NCBI GenBank assembly: GCA_947650365.1
Contig: CANTAL010000199.1
Location: forward strand, 310,001 to 374,000
Direction: 5' to 3'
Length of the DNA stretch: 64,000 nucleotides
From: Chamaelirium japonicum
Taxonomy: Eukaryota; Streptophyta; Magnoliopsida; Liliales; Melanthiaceae
The notes under the pieces were generated by a model. It made no database searches and had not been told where the DNA came from. It worked only from the letters and a program-made list of their open reading frames with translations. The translations under genes and the position numbers were made by a program. Positions 1 through 12,062 of the stretch are shown here, in pieces (position 1 is the first letter of the stretch; each line of letters starts with the position of its first letter).

Positions 1-358
1 AAATACTTGGCTTTTTGCCCAATCCCTTCAACCTCGATCGGTTGAATTTAGCCGATCGGTCAAACTTGACCGATCGGTCAGATTCAACCGATCGGTCGAT
101 TTTGTACTGGATCAGTCAAAAAACAGGGTTTTTTGCCCGATCCCTTCAACCTCGACCGGTTGAGTTTAACCGATCGGTCAAACTTGACCGATCGATCAAA
201 TTCAACAGATCGGTCGATTTTGTAATGGATCGATCAAAAAACAGAGTTTTTTGACCGATCACTTTGACCTCGACCGGTTGAAATCGACCGATCAGTCAAC
301 GTTGACCGATCGGTCAAATTCGACCGATCGGTCAAAATTGACCGATCAGTCCTTTTTT
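1..358. repeat. ~118-bp tandem repeat rich in GATCGGTC palindromes
   Basis: Three successive copies begin with a T-rich segment followed by CAACCTCGACCGGTTGA, at about 9, 127 and 245. The spacing is about 118 bp, and the third copy is more diverged. Inside each copy the self-complementary block TTGACCGATCGGTCAA or a close variant recurs, for example near 66-80 and 307-320, so the region is dense in short perfect palindromes. It continues beyond the left edge of the window. An open frame runs through it, but its product is a repetitive DRS/NRS string set by the repeat, so it is not taken as a gene. It could belong to the LTR-like element to its right (upstream or U3 part), but nothing in the window proves this. 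Confidence 0.8.
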
Positions 359-510
359 AAACGCTGACGCTTGGCAAGCTTTTTTCGTGTTTTTTCGTGA
401 CAGAGGTTGATAGTTTTTTGCACCACGAATCCAAGCCAGCCAGGTTGGCCTCTAAGTAACATGGAGGGGTAACTGTGGGTGCAAATTTTGGCAAGAAGTC
501 TGCAAACAAC

Positions 511-665
511 AGGACCCACCGGCCCTGCCTGGTGGACCCACGATGACTACCGCGGGATCTACCGGCCCTGCCTGGTGGGCCCACGAAGACTACCACGGGA
601 CCCACCGGCCCTGCCTGGTGAACCCATGAAGACTACTGGGGGACCGACCAGCCCCTCCTGGAGGA
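511..665. repeat. 43-bp GC-rich tandem repeat, about 3.5 copies
   Basis: The block GGCCCTGCCTGGTG recurs at 521, 564 and 607 (exact 43-bp steps), and a diverged fourth copy (GCCCCTCCTGGAGG) starts near 651. Each copy carries ACCGG before and CCCA(C/T)GA after this block. The period is not a multiple of three, so it shifts frame at each copy, which argues against a coding role for the open frames crossing it. It lies just upstream of the TATA box of the LTR-like region and may be its enhancer-like tandem repeat; that is inference. Confidence 0.85.
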
Positions 666-709
666 TCCCCAGATACGACGGTAGAAACCGCCATTTGCTA
701 CCAGAAAAC

Positions 710-722
710 TCTATAAATAGCA
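710..722 (+). promoter_or_regulatory. TATA box of the LTR-like region
   Basis: CTATAAATAGCAG is a strong plant TATA-box match. It is followed within about 100 bp by a CT-rich leader, the arrangement expected for a pol II start in an LTR or a gene promoter. Activity is not shown by sequence. Confidence 0.5.
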
Positions 723-1122
723 GACCCTTCAAATGTAAATGAGATCCGAGATCCGATTTCCAGTTCTGAGATTTGATTTTCAGAAACCAGAGCTCTGGAT
801 TTTCTATCTCTCCATCCCTCCTCCTCTCTTCGATCTTCTTCTTGCCTTTGAAGAGATCCGAGTGGTTTCAGTGATACTCGGCCTGTCGAGATCACTTCGA
901 TACAAGTGTTAGTGAATTCGGGTTGCTCCCTATAACACGGAGACGTAGGCTTTGGCTGAACTCCAAGATCACATCTCTTGCGTCAACTCTCTGATTGCAT
1001 CTCTCTCTGTTTGCATATCGGAAGCTTCAACTTCAATCAATAGATCGAACAACGATCTTCAACTCGAACCTCGATTGACTGGTGCGGCGAAGTCTTCGGG
1101 TCGGCACGAAGATTTTCGCCCA

Positions 1123-4100
1123 CAATTCGCACGCATGTATCCATTCTAATTCATTCGTACGATCCATTCTAATTCATTCGCACGATCCATTCTAATTTAT
1201 ACATACGATCCATTCTATTTCATTCGTACAATCCATTCTAATTCATTCGTACGATCCATTCTAATTCATTCGCACGAATGTATCCATTCTAATTCATTCG
1301 TACGATCCATTCTAATTCATTCGCACGATCCATTCTAATTCATTCATACGATCCATTCTAATTCATTCGTACGATCCATTCTAATTCATTCGCACGATCC
1401 ATTCTAATTCATTCATACAATCCATTCTAATTCTTTCGCACGATCCTTTCTAATTCATTCGTACGATCCATTCTAATTCATTCGTACAATCCATTCTATT
1501 TCATTCGTACGATCCATTCTTACTCATTCGTATGATCCATTCTAATTCATTCGCAAGAATGTAACCATTCTAATTCATTCATACGATCCATTCTAATTCA
1601 TTCGCACGATCCATTCTAATTCATTTATACGATCCATTCTAATTCATTCGTATGATCCATTCTAATTCATTCGCACAATCTATTCTAATTCATTCGTACG
1701 ATCCATTCTATTTCATTCGTACGATTATTCTTACTCAATGAATTAGAATGGATCGTGCGAATTAATTAGAATAGATCGTACGAATGAATTAGAATGGATA
1801 CATTCGTGCGAATGAATTAGAATGGATCGCACGAATGAATTAGAATGGATCGTATGAATAAATTAGAATGGATACATTCGTGCGAATGAATTAGAATGGA
1901 TCGTATGAATGAATTAGATTGGGTCGTATGAATGAATTAGAATGGATCGTACGTATGAATTAGAATGTCGTACGAATGAATTAGAATGGATCGTATGAAT
2001 GAATAAGAATGGATCGTGCGAATGAATTAGAATGGATCGTAAGAATAAATTAGAATGAATCGTATGAATGAATTAGAATAGATTGTGCGAATGAATTAGA
2101 ATGGATCGTACGAATGAATTAGAATAGATCGTACGAAGGAATTAGAATGGATCATTCGAATGAAATAGAATGGATCGTACGAAGGAATTAGAATGGATCG
2201 TACGAAGGAATTAGAATGGATCGTACGAATTAATTAGAATGGATACATTCGTGCGATCCATTCTAATTCATGGATCGTACGATTAAATTAGAATGAATTA
2301 GAATGGATTGTATGAATGAATTAGAATGGATCATATGAATGAATTAGAATGGATGATGCGAATGAATCAGAATGGATCGTGCAAATGAATTAGAATGGAT
2401 CATACGATCCATTCTAATTCCTTCATACGATCCATTCTAATTCATTCCCATGAATGTATCCATTCTAATTCATAGGTATGATCCATTCTAATTCTTTCAT
2501 ACGATCCAATCTAATTCATTCATACGATCCATTCTAATTCATTCGCACGAATGTATCCATTCTAATTCATTCATATGATCCATTCTAATTCATTCGTATG
2601 ATCCATTCTAATTCATTCGCACGAATGTATCCATTCTAATTCATTCGCACGAATGTATCCATTCTAATTCATTCGTACGATCCATTCTAATTCATTCGCA
2701 CGATCCATTCTAATTCATTGAGTAAGAATGGATCGTACGAATGAAATAGAATGGATCATACGAATGAATTAGAATAGATTGTGCAAATGAATTAGAATGG
2801 ATCGTGCGAATGAATTAGAATGGATCATACGAATGAATTAGAATGGATACATTCGTGCGAATGAATTAGAATGGATCGTACGAATGAATAAGAATGGATC
2901 GTACGAATGAAATAGAATGGATTGTACGAATGAATTAGAATGGATCGTACGAATGAATTAGAATGGATCATGTGAAAGAATTAGAATGGATCGTATGAAT
3001 GAATTAGAATGGATCGTATGAATGAATTAGAATGGATCGTGCGAATGAATTAGAATAGATCGTACGAATCAATTAGAATGGATCGTGCGAATGAATTAGA
3101 ATGGATCGTACGAATGAATTAGAGTGGATACATTCGTGCGAATGAATTAGAATGGATCGTACGAATGAGTAAGAATGGGTCGTACGAATGAAATAGAATG
3201 GATCGTACGTATCAATTAGAATGGATACATCATGGGAATGAATTAGAATGGATCGTACGAAGAAATTAGAATGGATCGTACGAAGGAATTAGAATGGCTC
3301 GTACGAATGAATTAGAATGGATACATTCGTGCAAAAGAATTAGAATAGATTGTATGAATGAATTAGAATGGATCATGCTAATGAATTAGAATGGATCGTA
3401 GGAATGAATTAGAATAGATTGTGTGAATGAATTAGTTTGGATCATACGAATGAATTAGAATGGATCGTAATAATGGATCGTACGAATGAAATAGAATGGA
3501 TCGTACGAATGAGTTAGAATGGATCATGCTAATGAATTAGAATGGAACGTACAAATGAATTAGAATCGATTGTGCGAATGAATTAGAATGGATCGTACGA
3601 ATTAATTAGAATGGATAAATTCGTGCGAATGAATTAGAATGGATTGTATGAATAAATTAGATTGGATCGTATAAATGAATTAGAATGGATCGTACACATG
3701 AATTAGAATGGATATATTCATGGGAATGAATAAGAATGGATCATACGAAGGAATTAGAATGGATCATACAAATGAAATAGAATGGATCGTATGAATGAAT
3801 TAGAATGAATCGTACGAAGGAATTAGAATGGATCGTACAAAGGAATTAGAATGGATTGTACGAATGAATTAGAATCGATACAATCGTGCAAATGAATTAG
3901 AATGGATCGTATGAATGAATTAGAATGGATCGTACTTACGAATTAGAATGGATCGTACGAATGAATTAGAATGGATACACGATCCATTCTAATTCATTCA
4001 TACGATCCATTCTAATTAATTCGTACGATCCATTCTAATTCATTCGCACGATCCATTCTAATTCATTCAAACGATCCAATCTAATTCATTCATACGATCC

Positions 4101-5887
4101 ATTCTAATTCATTCGCATGAATGTATCCATTCTAATTCATTCGTATGATCCATTCTAATTCATTCGCACAATCTATTCTAATTCATTCATACGATCCATT
4201 CTAATTCATTCACATGATCCATTCTAATTCATTTGCACGATCCATTCTAATTCATTCATACAATCCATTCTAATTCTTTTGCACGAATGTATCCATTCTA
4301 ATTCATTCGTACGATCCATTCTAATTCCTTCGTACAATCCATTCTAATTCCTTCGTACGATCCATTCTATTTCATTCGTATGATCCATTCTAATTCCTTC
4401 GTACGATCCATTCTAATTCATATGATCCATTCTATTTCATTCATACGATCCATTCTAATTCATTCGCACGATCCATTCTAATTCATTCATATGATCCATT
4501 CTAATTCATTCGTACGATCCATTATAATTTATTCGCACGATCCATTCGAATTCACTCATACGATCCATTCTAATTCTTTCATATGATCCATTCTAATTCA
4601 TTCGCATGAATGTATCCATTCTAATTCATTCGTACGATCCATTCTAATTCATTCGCACAATCTATTCTAATTCATTCGTACGATCCATTCTAATTCATTC
4701 GCACGATCCATTCAAATTCATTTGCATGATCCATTCTAATTCATTCATATAATCCATTCTAATTATTTTGCACGAATGTATCCATTCTAATTTATTCGTA
4801 CGATCCATTCTAATTCCTTCGTACGATCCATTCTAATTCCTTCGTACGATCCATTCTAATTTTTTTGTACGACCCATTATATTTCATTCGTATGATCCAT
4901 TCTAATTCCTTTGTAGGATCCATTCTAATTCATTCTCTTGAATGTATCCATTCTAATTCATACGTACGATCCATTTTAATTCATTGATACGATCCAATCT
5001 AATTCATTCATACGATCCATTCTAATCCATTCGCACGAATGTATTCATTCTAATTCATTCGTACGATCCACTCTAATTCATTCGCACAATCTATTCTAAT
5101 TCATTCGTACGATCAATTCTAATTCATTAGCACGATCCCTTCTAATTCATTCGTACGATCTATTCTATTTCATTCGTACGATCCATTCTTACTCGATCGT
5201 ACGATCCATTCTAATTCATTCGCACGAATGTATCCATTCTAATTCATTCGTACGATCCATTCTAATTCATTCGCACGATCCATTTTAATTCATTAATACA
5301 ATCCAATCTAATTCATTCATACGATCCATTCTAATTCATTTGCACGAATGTATCCATTCTAATTCATTTGTACGATCCATTCTAATTCATTCGCACAATC
5401 TATTCTAATTCATTCGTACGATCCATTCTAATTCATTAGCACGATCCATTCTAATTCATTCATACGATCCATTCTATTTCATTCTTACGATCCATTCTTA
5501 CTCATTTGTACGATCCATTCTAATTCATTCGCACGAATATATCCATTCTAATTCATTCGTACGATCCATTCTAATTCATTCGCACGAATGTATCCATTCT
5601 AATTCATTCGTACGATCCATTCTAATTCATTCGCACGATCCATTCTAATTCATTCTTACGATCCATTCTAATTCATTTGCATGATCCATTCTAATTCATT
5701 CATACGATCCATTCTAATTCATTCGCACGAATGTATCCATTCTAATTCATTCGTACGATCCATCCTAATTCCTTCGTATGATCCATTCTAATTCATTCGC
5801 ACGAATGTATCCATTCTAATTCATTCGTACGATCCATTCGAATTCATTCGCATGATCCATTCTTTCGTTTGTATCCATTCTAATTCA
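1123..5887. repeat. 23-bp satellite, block A (mixed orientation)
   Basis: Array of the 23-bp monomer (core CGTACGATCC plus TTCTAATTC) with interspersed 28-bp units in which GATCC is expanded to GAATGTATCC. Orientation: TTC form 1123-1735, GAA form 1736-2400 (with a single TTC-form unit near 2248-2270), TTC form 2401-2719, GAA form 2720-3976, TTC form 3977-5887. Most monomers differ at the two CpG sites (CATACG, CGTATG, CGTACA, CGCACG). A 309-bp higher-order step is visible between the CTTACTC-type monomers at 5190 and 5499. Nothing gene-like is present. Confidence 0.97.
5190..5498 (-). repeat. 309-bp higher-order unit (13 monomers), example in TTC form
   Basis: The rare monomer variant ending ATTCTTACTC, preceded by one ending ATTCTATTTC, recurs with the T of TACTC at 5190 and 5499. 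That spacing of 309 bp equals eleven 23-bp and two 28-bp monomers. The internal order includes an AGCAC monomer and a monomer with ATCTATTC, as in the other 309-bp examples at 6961, 10423 and 56030. Confidence 0.75.
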
Positions 5888-8800
5888 TTCGAATGAATTA
5901 GAATGGATCGTACGAATGAATTAGAATGGATCGTATGAATGAATTAGAATGGATCGTACGAAGGAATTACAATGGATCATACGAATGAAATAGAATGGAT
6001 CGTACAAAGGAATTAGAATGGATCGTACGAAGGAATTAAAATGGATACATTCGTGCAAAAGAATTAGAATGGATTGTATGAATGAATTAGAATGGATCGT
6101 ACAAATGAATTTGAATGGATCGTGTTAAATAAGGATACATTCGTGCAAAAGAATTAGAATGGATCGTACGAATGAGTAGAATGGATCGTATGAATGAAAT
6201 AGAATGGATCGTACGAATGAATTAGAATGGATCGTACGAATGAATTAAATTGGATCGTGCGAATGAATTAGATTGAATGGATCGTACGAATGAATAAGAA
6301 TAGATCATGCGAATGAATAAGAATGAATTAGAATGGATTGTATGAATGAATTAGAATGGATCATACGAATGAATTAGAATGGATCGTGCGAATGAATTAG
6401 AATGGATCGTACGAATGCATTAGAATGGATCGTGCTAATGAATTAGAATGGATCGTATGAAAGAATTAGAATAGATTGTGCGAATAAATTAGAATGGATC
6501 GTACGAATGAATTAGAATGGATACATTCGTGCGAATGAATTAAAATGGATCGTATGAATGAATTAGATTGGATCGTATGAATGAATTCGAATGGATCGTA
6601 TGTATAAATTAGAATGGATACATTCATGGGAATGAATTAGAATGGATCGTACGAAGGAATTAGAATGGATAATACGAATGAAATAGAATGGATCATGCGA
6701 AGGAATTAGAATGGATCGTACGAAGGAATTAGAATGGATCGTACGAAGGAATTAGAATGGATCGTACGAATGAATTAGAATGGATACATACGTGCGAAAG
6801 AATTAGAATGGATTGTATGAATGAATTAGAAAGGATCGTATAAATGAATAAGAATGGAACGTGCGAATGAATTAGAATAGATCGTATGAATGAATTAGAA
6901 TGGATAGTATGAATGAATTAGAATGGATCGTGCGAATGAATTAGAATGGATCGTACGAATGAGTAAGAATGGATCGTACGAATGAAATAGAATGGATCGT
7001 ACGAATGAATTAGAATGGATCGTGCTAATGAATTAGAATGGATCGTACGAATGAATTAGAAAAGATTGTGCGAATGAATTAGAATGGATTGTACGAATGA
7101 ATTCGAATGGATACATTCGTGCGAATGAACTAGAATAGATCATATGAATGAATTAGATTGGATCGTATGAATGAATTAGAATGGATCGTGCGAATGAATT
7201 AGAATGGATCGTACGAATGAGTTAGAATGGATACATTCGTGCGAATGAATTAGAATGGATCGTATGAATGAGTAAGAATGGATCGTACGAATGAAATAGA
7301 ATGGATCGTACGAATGAATTAGAATGGATCGTGCTAATGAATTAGAATGGATTGTACGAATAATTTAGAATAGATTGTCCGAATGAATTAGAATGGATCG
7401 TACGAATGAATTAGAATGGATACATTCGTGCGAATGAATTAGAATGGATCGTATGAATGAATTAGATTGGAAAGTATGAATGAATTAGAATGGATCGTAC
7501 GTATGAATTAGAATGGATGCATTCATGGGAATGAATTAGAATGGATCGTACGAAGGAATTATAATGGATCATACGAATGAAATAGAATGGATCGTACGAA
7601 GGAATTAGAATGGATCGTACAAAGGAATTAGAATGGATCGTACGAATGAATTAGAATGGATACATTCGTGCAAAAGATATAGAATGGATTCTATGAATGA
7701 ATTAGAATGGATCGTACAAATGAATTAGAATGGATCGTACGAATGAATTAGAATGGATCATACGAATGAATTTGAATGGATCGTACGAATGAATTAGAAT
7801 GGATCGTGCTAATGAAATTAGAATGGATCTTACGAATGAATTAGAATGGATACATTCGTGCAAAAGAATGAGAATGGATTGTATGAATGAATTAGAATGG
7901 ATCGTGCGAATGAATTAGAATGGACCGTACGAATGAATTAGAATAGATTGTGTGAATGAATTAGAATGGATCGTACGAATGAATTAGAATGGATACATTC
8001 GTGCGAATGAATTAGAATGGATCGTATGAATGAGTTAGATTAGATCGTATGAATGAATCAGAATGGATCGTGCGAATGAATTAGAATGGATCTTACGAAT
8101 GAATTAGAATGGATCGTATGAATGAATTAGAATGGATCGTGCGAATGAATTAGAATGGATCGTACGAATGAATTAGAATTGATCGTATGAATGAATTCAT
8201 TCGCACAATCTATTCTACTTCATTCGTACGATCTATTCTAATTCATTCGCACGAATGTATCCATTCTAATTCATTCGTATGATCCATTCCAATTCATTCC
8301 CACAATCTATTCTAATTCATTCGTACGATCCATTCTAATTCAATCGTACGATCCATTCTATTTCATTCTAATTCGAATTCATTCATACAATACATTCTAA
8401 TTCATTCGCACGATCCATCCTAATTCATTCATACGATCCATTCTATTTCATTCGTACGATCCATTCTAATTCATTCGCATGATCCTTTCAAATTCATTCA
8501 TACAATCCATTCTAATTCATTCATACAATCCATTCTAATTCTTTCGCACGATTATATCCATTCTAATTCATTCGTACGATCCATTCTAATTCATTCGCAC
8601 GATCCATTCTAATTCATTTATACGATCCAATCAAATTCATTCATACGATCCATTCTAATTCATTCGCACGAATTTATCCATTATAATTCATTCGTACGAT
8701 CCATTCTAATTCATTCGCACAATCTATTCTAATTCATTCTTACGATCCATTCTAATTCATTAGCACGATCCATTCTAATTCATTCGTACGATCGATTATA

Positions 8801-9225
8801 TTTCATTCGTACGATCCATTCTTACTCATTCGTACGATCCATTCTAATTCATTCGCACGAATGTATCCATTCTAATTCATTCGTACAATCCATTCTAATT
8901 CATTCGCACGATCCATTCTAATTCATTCATACGATCCATTCTAATTCATTTGTACGATCCATTCTAATTCATTCGCACGATCCATTCTAATTCATTCATA
9001 CGATCCATTCTAATTCATTCGTACGATCCATTCTAATTTATTCATACGATCCATTCTAATTCATTCATACAATCCATTCTAATTCTTTCGCACGAATGTA
9101 TCCATTCTAATTCATTGATACAATCCACCCTAATTCCTTCGTATGATCCATTCTAATATATTCGCACGAATGTATCGATTCTAATTCATTCGTACGATCC
9201 ATTCGAATTCATTCGCACGATCCAT
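5861..9225. repeat. Large satellite duplication, copy 1 (~3.4 kb)
   Basis: Copy 1 of a tandem block. Its landmarks reappear downstream in the same order: TCTTTCGT(T/A)TGTATCC at 5861 and 9226, GGATACATTCGTGCAAA after a broken monomer at 6131 and 9541, GATTGAATGG at 6271 and 9682, CTAATGAAATTAG near 7808 and 11297, the inversion junction GAATGAATTCATTCGCAC at 8189 and 11704, and ATTCGAATTC at 8371 and 11932. Offsets run from 3365 to 3561 bp, so the copies have gained and lost whole monomers. Orientation is GAA form 5888-8196 and TTC form 8197-9252. Confidence 0.85.
6961..7269 (+). repeat. 309-bp higher-order unit, example in GAA form
   Basis: GAGTAAGAATGG (the reverse complement of the CTTACTC variant) occurs at 6961 and 7270, exactly 309 bp apart. 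The interval holds eleven 23-bp and two 28-bp monomers. Each end is followed by the AAATAGAATGG variant, so variant order is preserved. Confidence 0.8.
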
Positions 9226-12062
9226 TCTTTCGTATGTATCCATTCTAATTCATTCGAATGAATTAGAATGAATTGTATGAATGAATTAGAATGGATCGTA
9301 CGAATAAATTAGAATGGATCGTACGAAGGAATTAGAATGGATCATACGAATAAAATAGAATGGATCGTACGAAGGAATTAGAATGGATCATACGAAGGAA
9401 CTAGAATGGATCGTACGAATGAATTAGAATGGATCGTACGAATGAATTATAATGGATACATTCGTGCTAAAGAATTAGAATGGATTGTATGAATGAATTA
9501 GAATGGATCGTGCAAATGAATTAGAATTGATTGTGTGAATGAGGATACATTCGTGCAAATGAATTAGAATGGATCGTACGAATGAGTAAGAATGGATCGT
9601 ACGAATAAAATAGAGTGGATCGTACGAATGAATTAGAATGGATCGTGCGAATGAATTAGAATGGATCGTGCGAATGAATTAGATTGAATGGATCGTATGA
9701 ATGAATAAGAATAGATCGTGTGAATGAATAAGAATGAATTAGAATGGATTGTATGAATGAATTAGAATGGATCGTATGAATGAATTAGAAAGGATAGTAC
9801 GAATGAATTAGAAGGGATCGTGCGAATGAATTAGAATGGATCATACGAATGAATTAGAATGGATCGTGCTAACGAATTAGAATGGATCGTACTAATGAAT
9901 TAGAATAGATTGTGCGAATAAATTAGAATGGATCGTACGAATGAATTAGAATGGATACATTCGTGTGAATGAATTAGAATGGATCATATGAATGAATTAG
10001 ATTGGATCGTATGAATGAATTAGAATGGATTGTACGTATGAATTAGAATGGATACATTCATGGGAATGAATTAGAATGGATCGTACGAAGGAATTAGAAT
10101 GGATCATACGAATGAAATAGAATGGATCGTACGAAGGAATTAGAATGAATCGCACGAAGGAATTAGAATGGATAGTACGAATGAATTGGAATGGATATAT
10201 TCGTGCGAAAGCATTAGAATGGATTGTATGAATGAATTAAAATAGATCGTATAAATGAATTAGAATGGATCGTGCTAATGAACTAGAATGGATCGTACGA
10301 ATGAATTAAAATGGATCGTATGAATGAATTAGAATGGATCGTGCGAATAAATTAGAATGGATCGTACGAATGAATTAGAATGGATACATTCGTGCGAATG
10401 AATTAGCATGGATCGTATGAATGAGTAAGAATGGATCGTACGAATGAAATAGAATGGATCGTACGAATGAATTAGAATGGATCATGATAATGAATAGAAT
10501 GGATCGTACGAATGAATTAGAATAGATTGTGCGAATGAATTAGAATGGATCGTACGAATGAATTAGAATGGATACATTCGTGCGAATGAATTAGAATGGA
10601 TCGTATGAATGAATTATATTGGATCGTATGAATGAATTAGAATGGATCGTGCGGATGAATTAGAATGGCTCGTACGAATGAATTAGAATGGATACATTCG
10701 TGCGAATGAATTAGAATGGATCGTACGAATGTGTAAGAATGGATCGTACGAATGAAATAGAATGGATTGTACGAATGAATTAGAATGGATCGTGCTAATG
10801 AATTAGAATGGATCGTACGAATGAATTAGAATAGATTGTGCGAATGAATTAGAATGGATTGTACGAATGAATTAGAATGGATACATTCGTGCGAATGAAT
10901 TAGAATGGATCGTACGGATGAATTAGAATGGATACATTCGCGCGAATGAATTAGAATGGATCGTATGAATGAATTAGATTAGATCGTATGAATGAATTAG
11001 AATGTATCGTACGTATGAATTAGAATGGATGCATTCATGGGAATGAATTAGAATGGATCATACGAAGGAATTAGAATGGATCATACGAATGAAATAGAAT
11101 GGATCGTATGAAGGAATTAGAATGGATCGTACGAAGGAATTAGAATGGATACATTCGTGCAAAAGAATTAGAATGGATTCTATGAATGAATTAGAATGGA
11201 TCGTACAAATGAATTAGAATGGATCGTACGAATGAATTAGAATGGATCATACGAATGAATTAGAATGGATCGTACGAATGAATTAAAATGGATCGTGCTA
11301 ATGAAATTAGAATGGATCGTACGAATGAATTAGAATGGATACATTCGTGCAAAAGAATGAGAATGGATTGTATGAATGAATTAGAATGGATCGTGCAAAT
11401 GAATTAGAATGGATCGTGCGAATGAATTAGAATGGATCGTACGAATGAATTAGAATAGATTGTGCGAATGAATTAGAATGGATCGTACGAATGAATTAGA
11501 ATGGATACATTCGCGCGAATGAATTAGAATGGATCGTATTAATGAATTAGATTGGATCGTATGAATGAATTAGAATGTATCGTGCGAATGAATTAGAATG
11601 GATCTTACGAATGAATTAGAATGGATTATATGAATGAATTAGAATTAATGGATCGTGTGAATGAATTAGAACGATCATACGAATGAATTAGAATGGATCG
11701 TATGAATGAATTCATTCGCACAATCTATTCTAATTCATTCGTACGATCCATTCTAATTCATTCGCATGAATGTATCCATTCTAATTCATTCGTACGATCC
11801 ATTCTAATTCATTCGCACAATCTATTCTAATTTATTCGTACGATCCATTCTAATTCATTAGCACGATCCATTCTAATTCATTCGTACGATCCATTCTAAT
11901 TCATTCGTACGATCCATTCTAATTCATTCTAATTCGAATTCATTCATACGATCAATTCTAATTCATTCATACGATCCATTCTAATTCATTCGTACGATCC
12001 ATTCTCATTCATTCGCAAGATCCATTCTAATTCATTCAGACAATCCATTCTAATTCATTCGT
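9226..12062. repeat. Large satellite duplication, copy 2
   Basis: Second copy of the ~3.4-kb block described at 5861. GAA form runs 9253-11712 and TTC form to about 12062. The copy has the same irregular monomers and the same internal orientation switch as copy 1, so the switch was duplicated with the block rather than arising twice. A 308-bp higher-order step (10423 to 10731) contains one monomer short of a base (GAATAGAATGG). Confidence 0.85.

Larger units (their letters stand above)
361..1122 (+). mobile_element. Fossil LTR-retroelement-like terminal region (partial, left part outside or undefined)
   Basis: The segment has the layout of a plant LTR: a GC-rich upstream part, a TATA box (CTATAAATAGCAG, about 710-722), a pyrimidine-rich leader (about 810-845), and a U5-like motif GACGTAGGCTTTGGCTGAAC (about 942-961), similar to motifs in many plant LTRs. 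It ends near ...TTTTCGCCCA, directly against the satellite at about 1123, as expected if it inserted into or abuts the array. The family (Ty1/copia or Ty3) cannot be set, because no gag, pol or primer-binding site is visible. The left end is not defined and age cannot be judged from one terminus. Read as a fossil; a non-LTR promoter-bearing repeat is the alternative. Confidence 0.45.
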
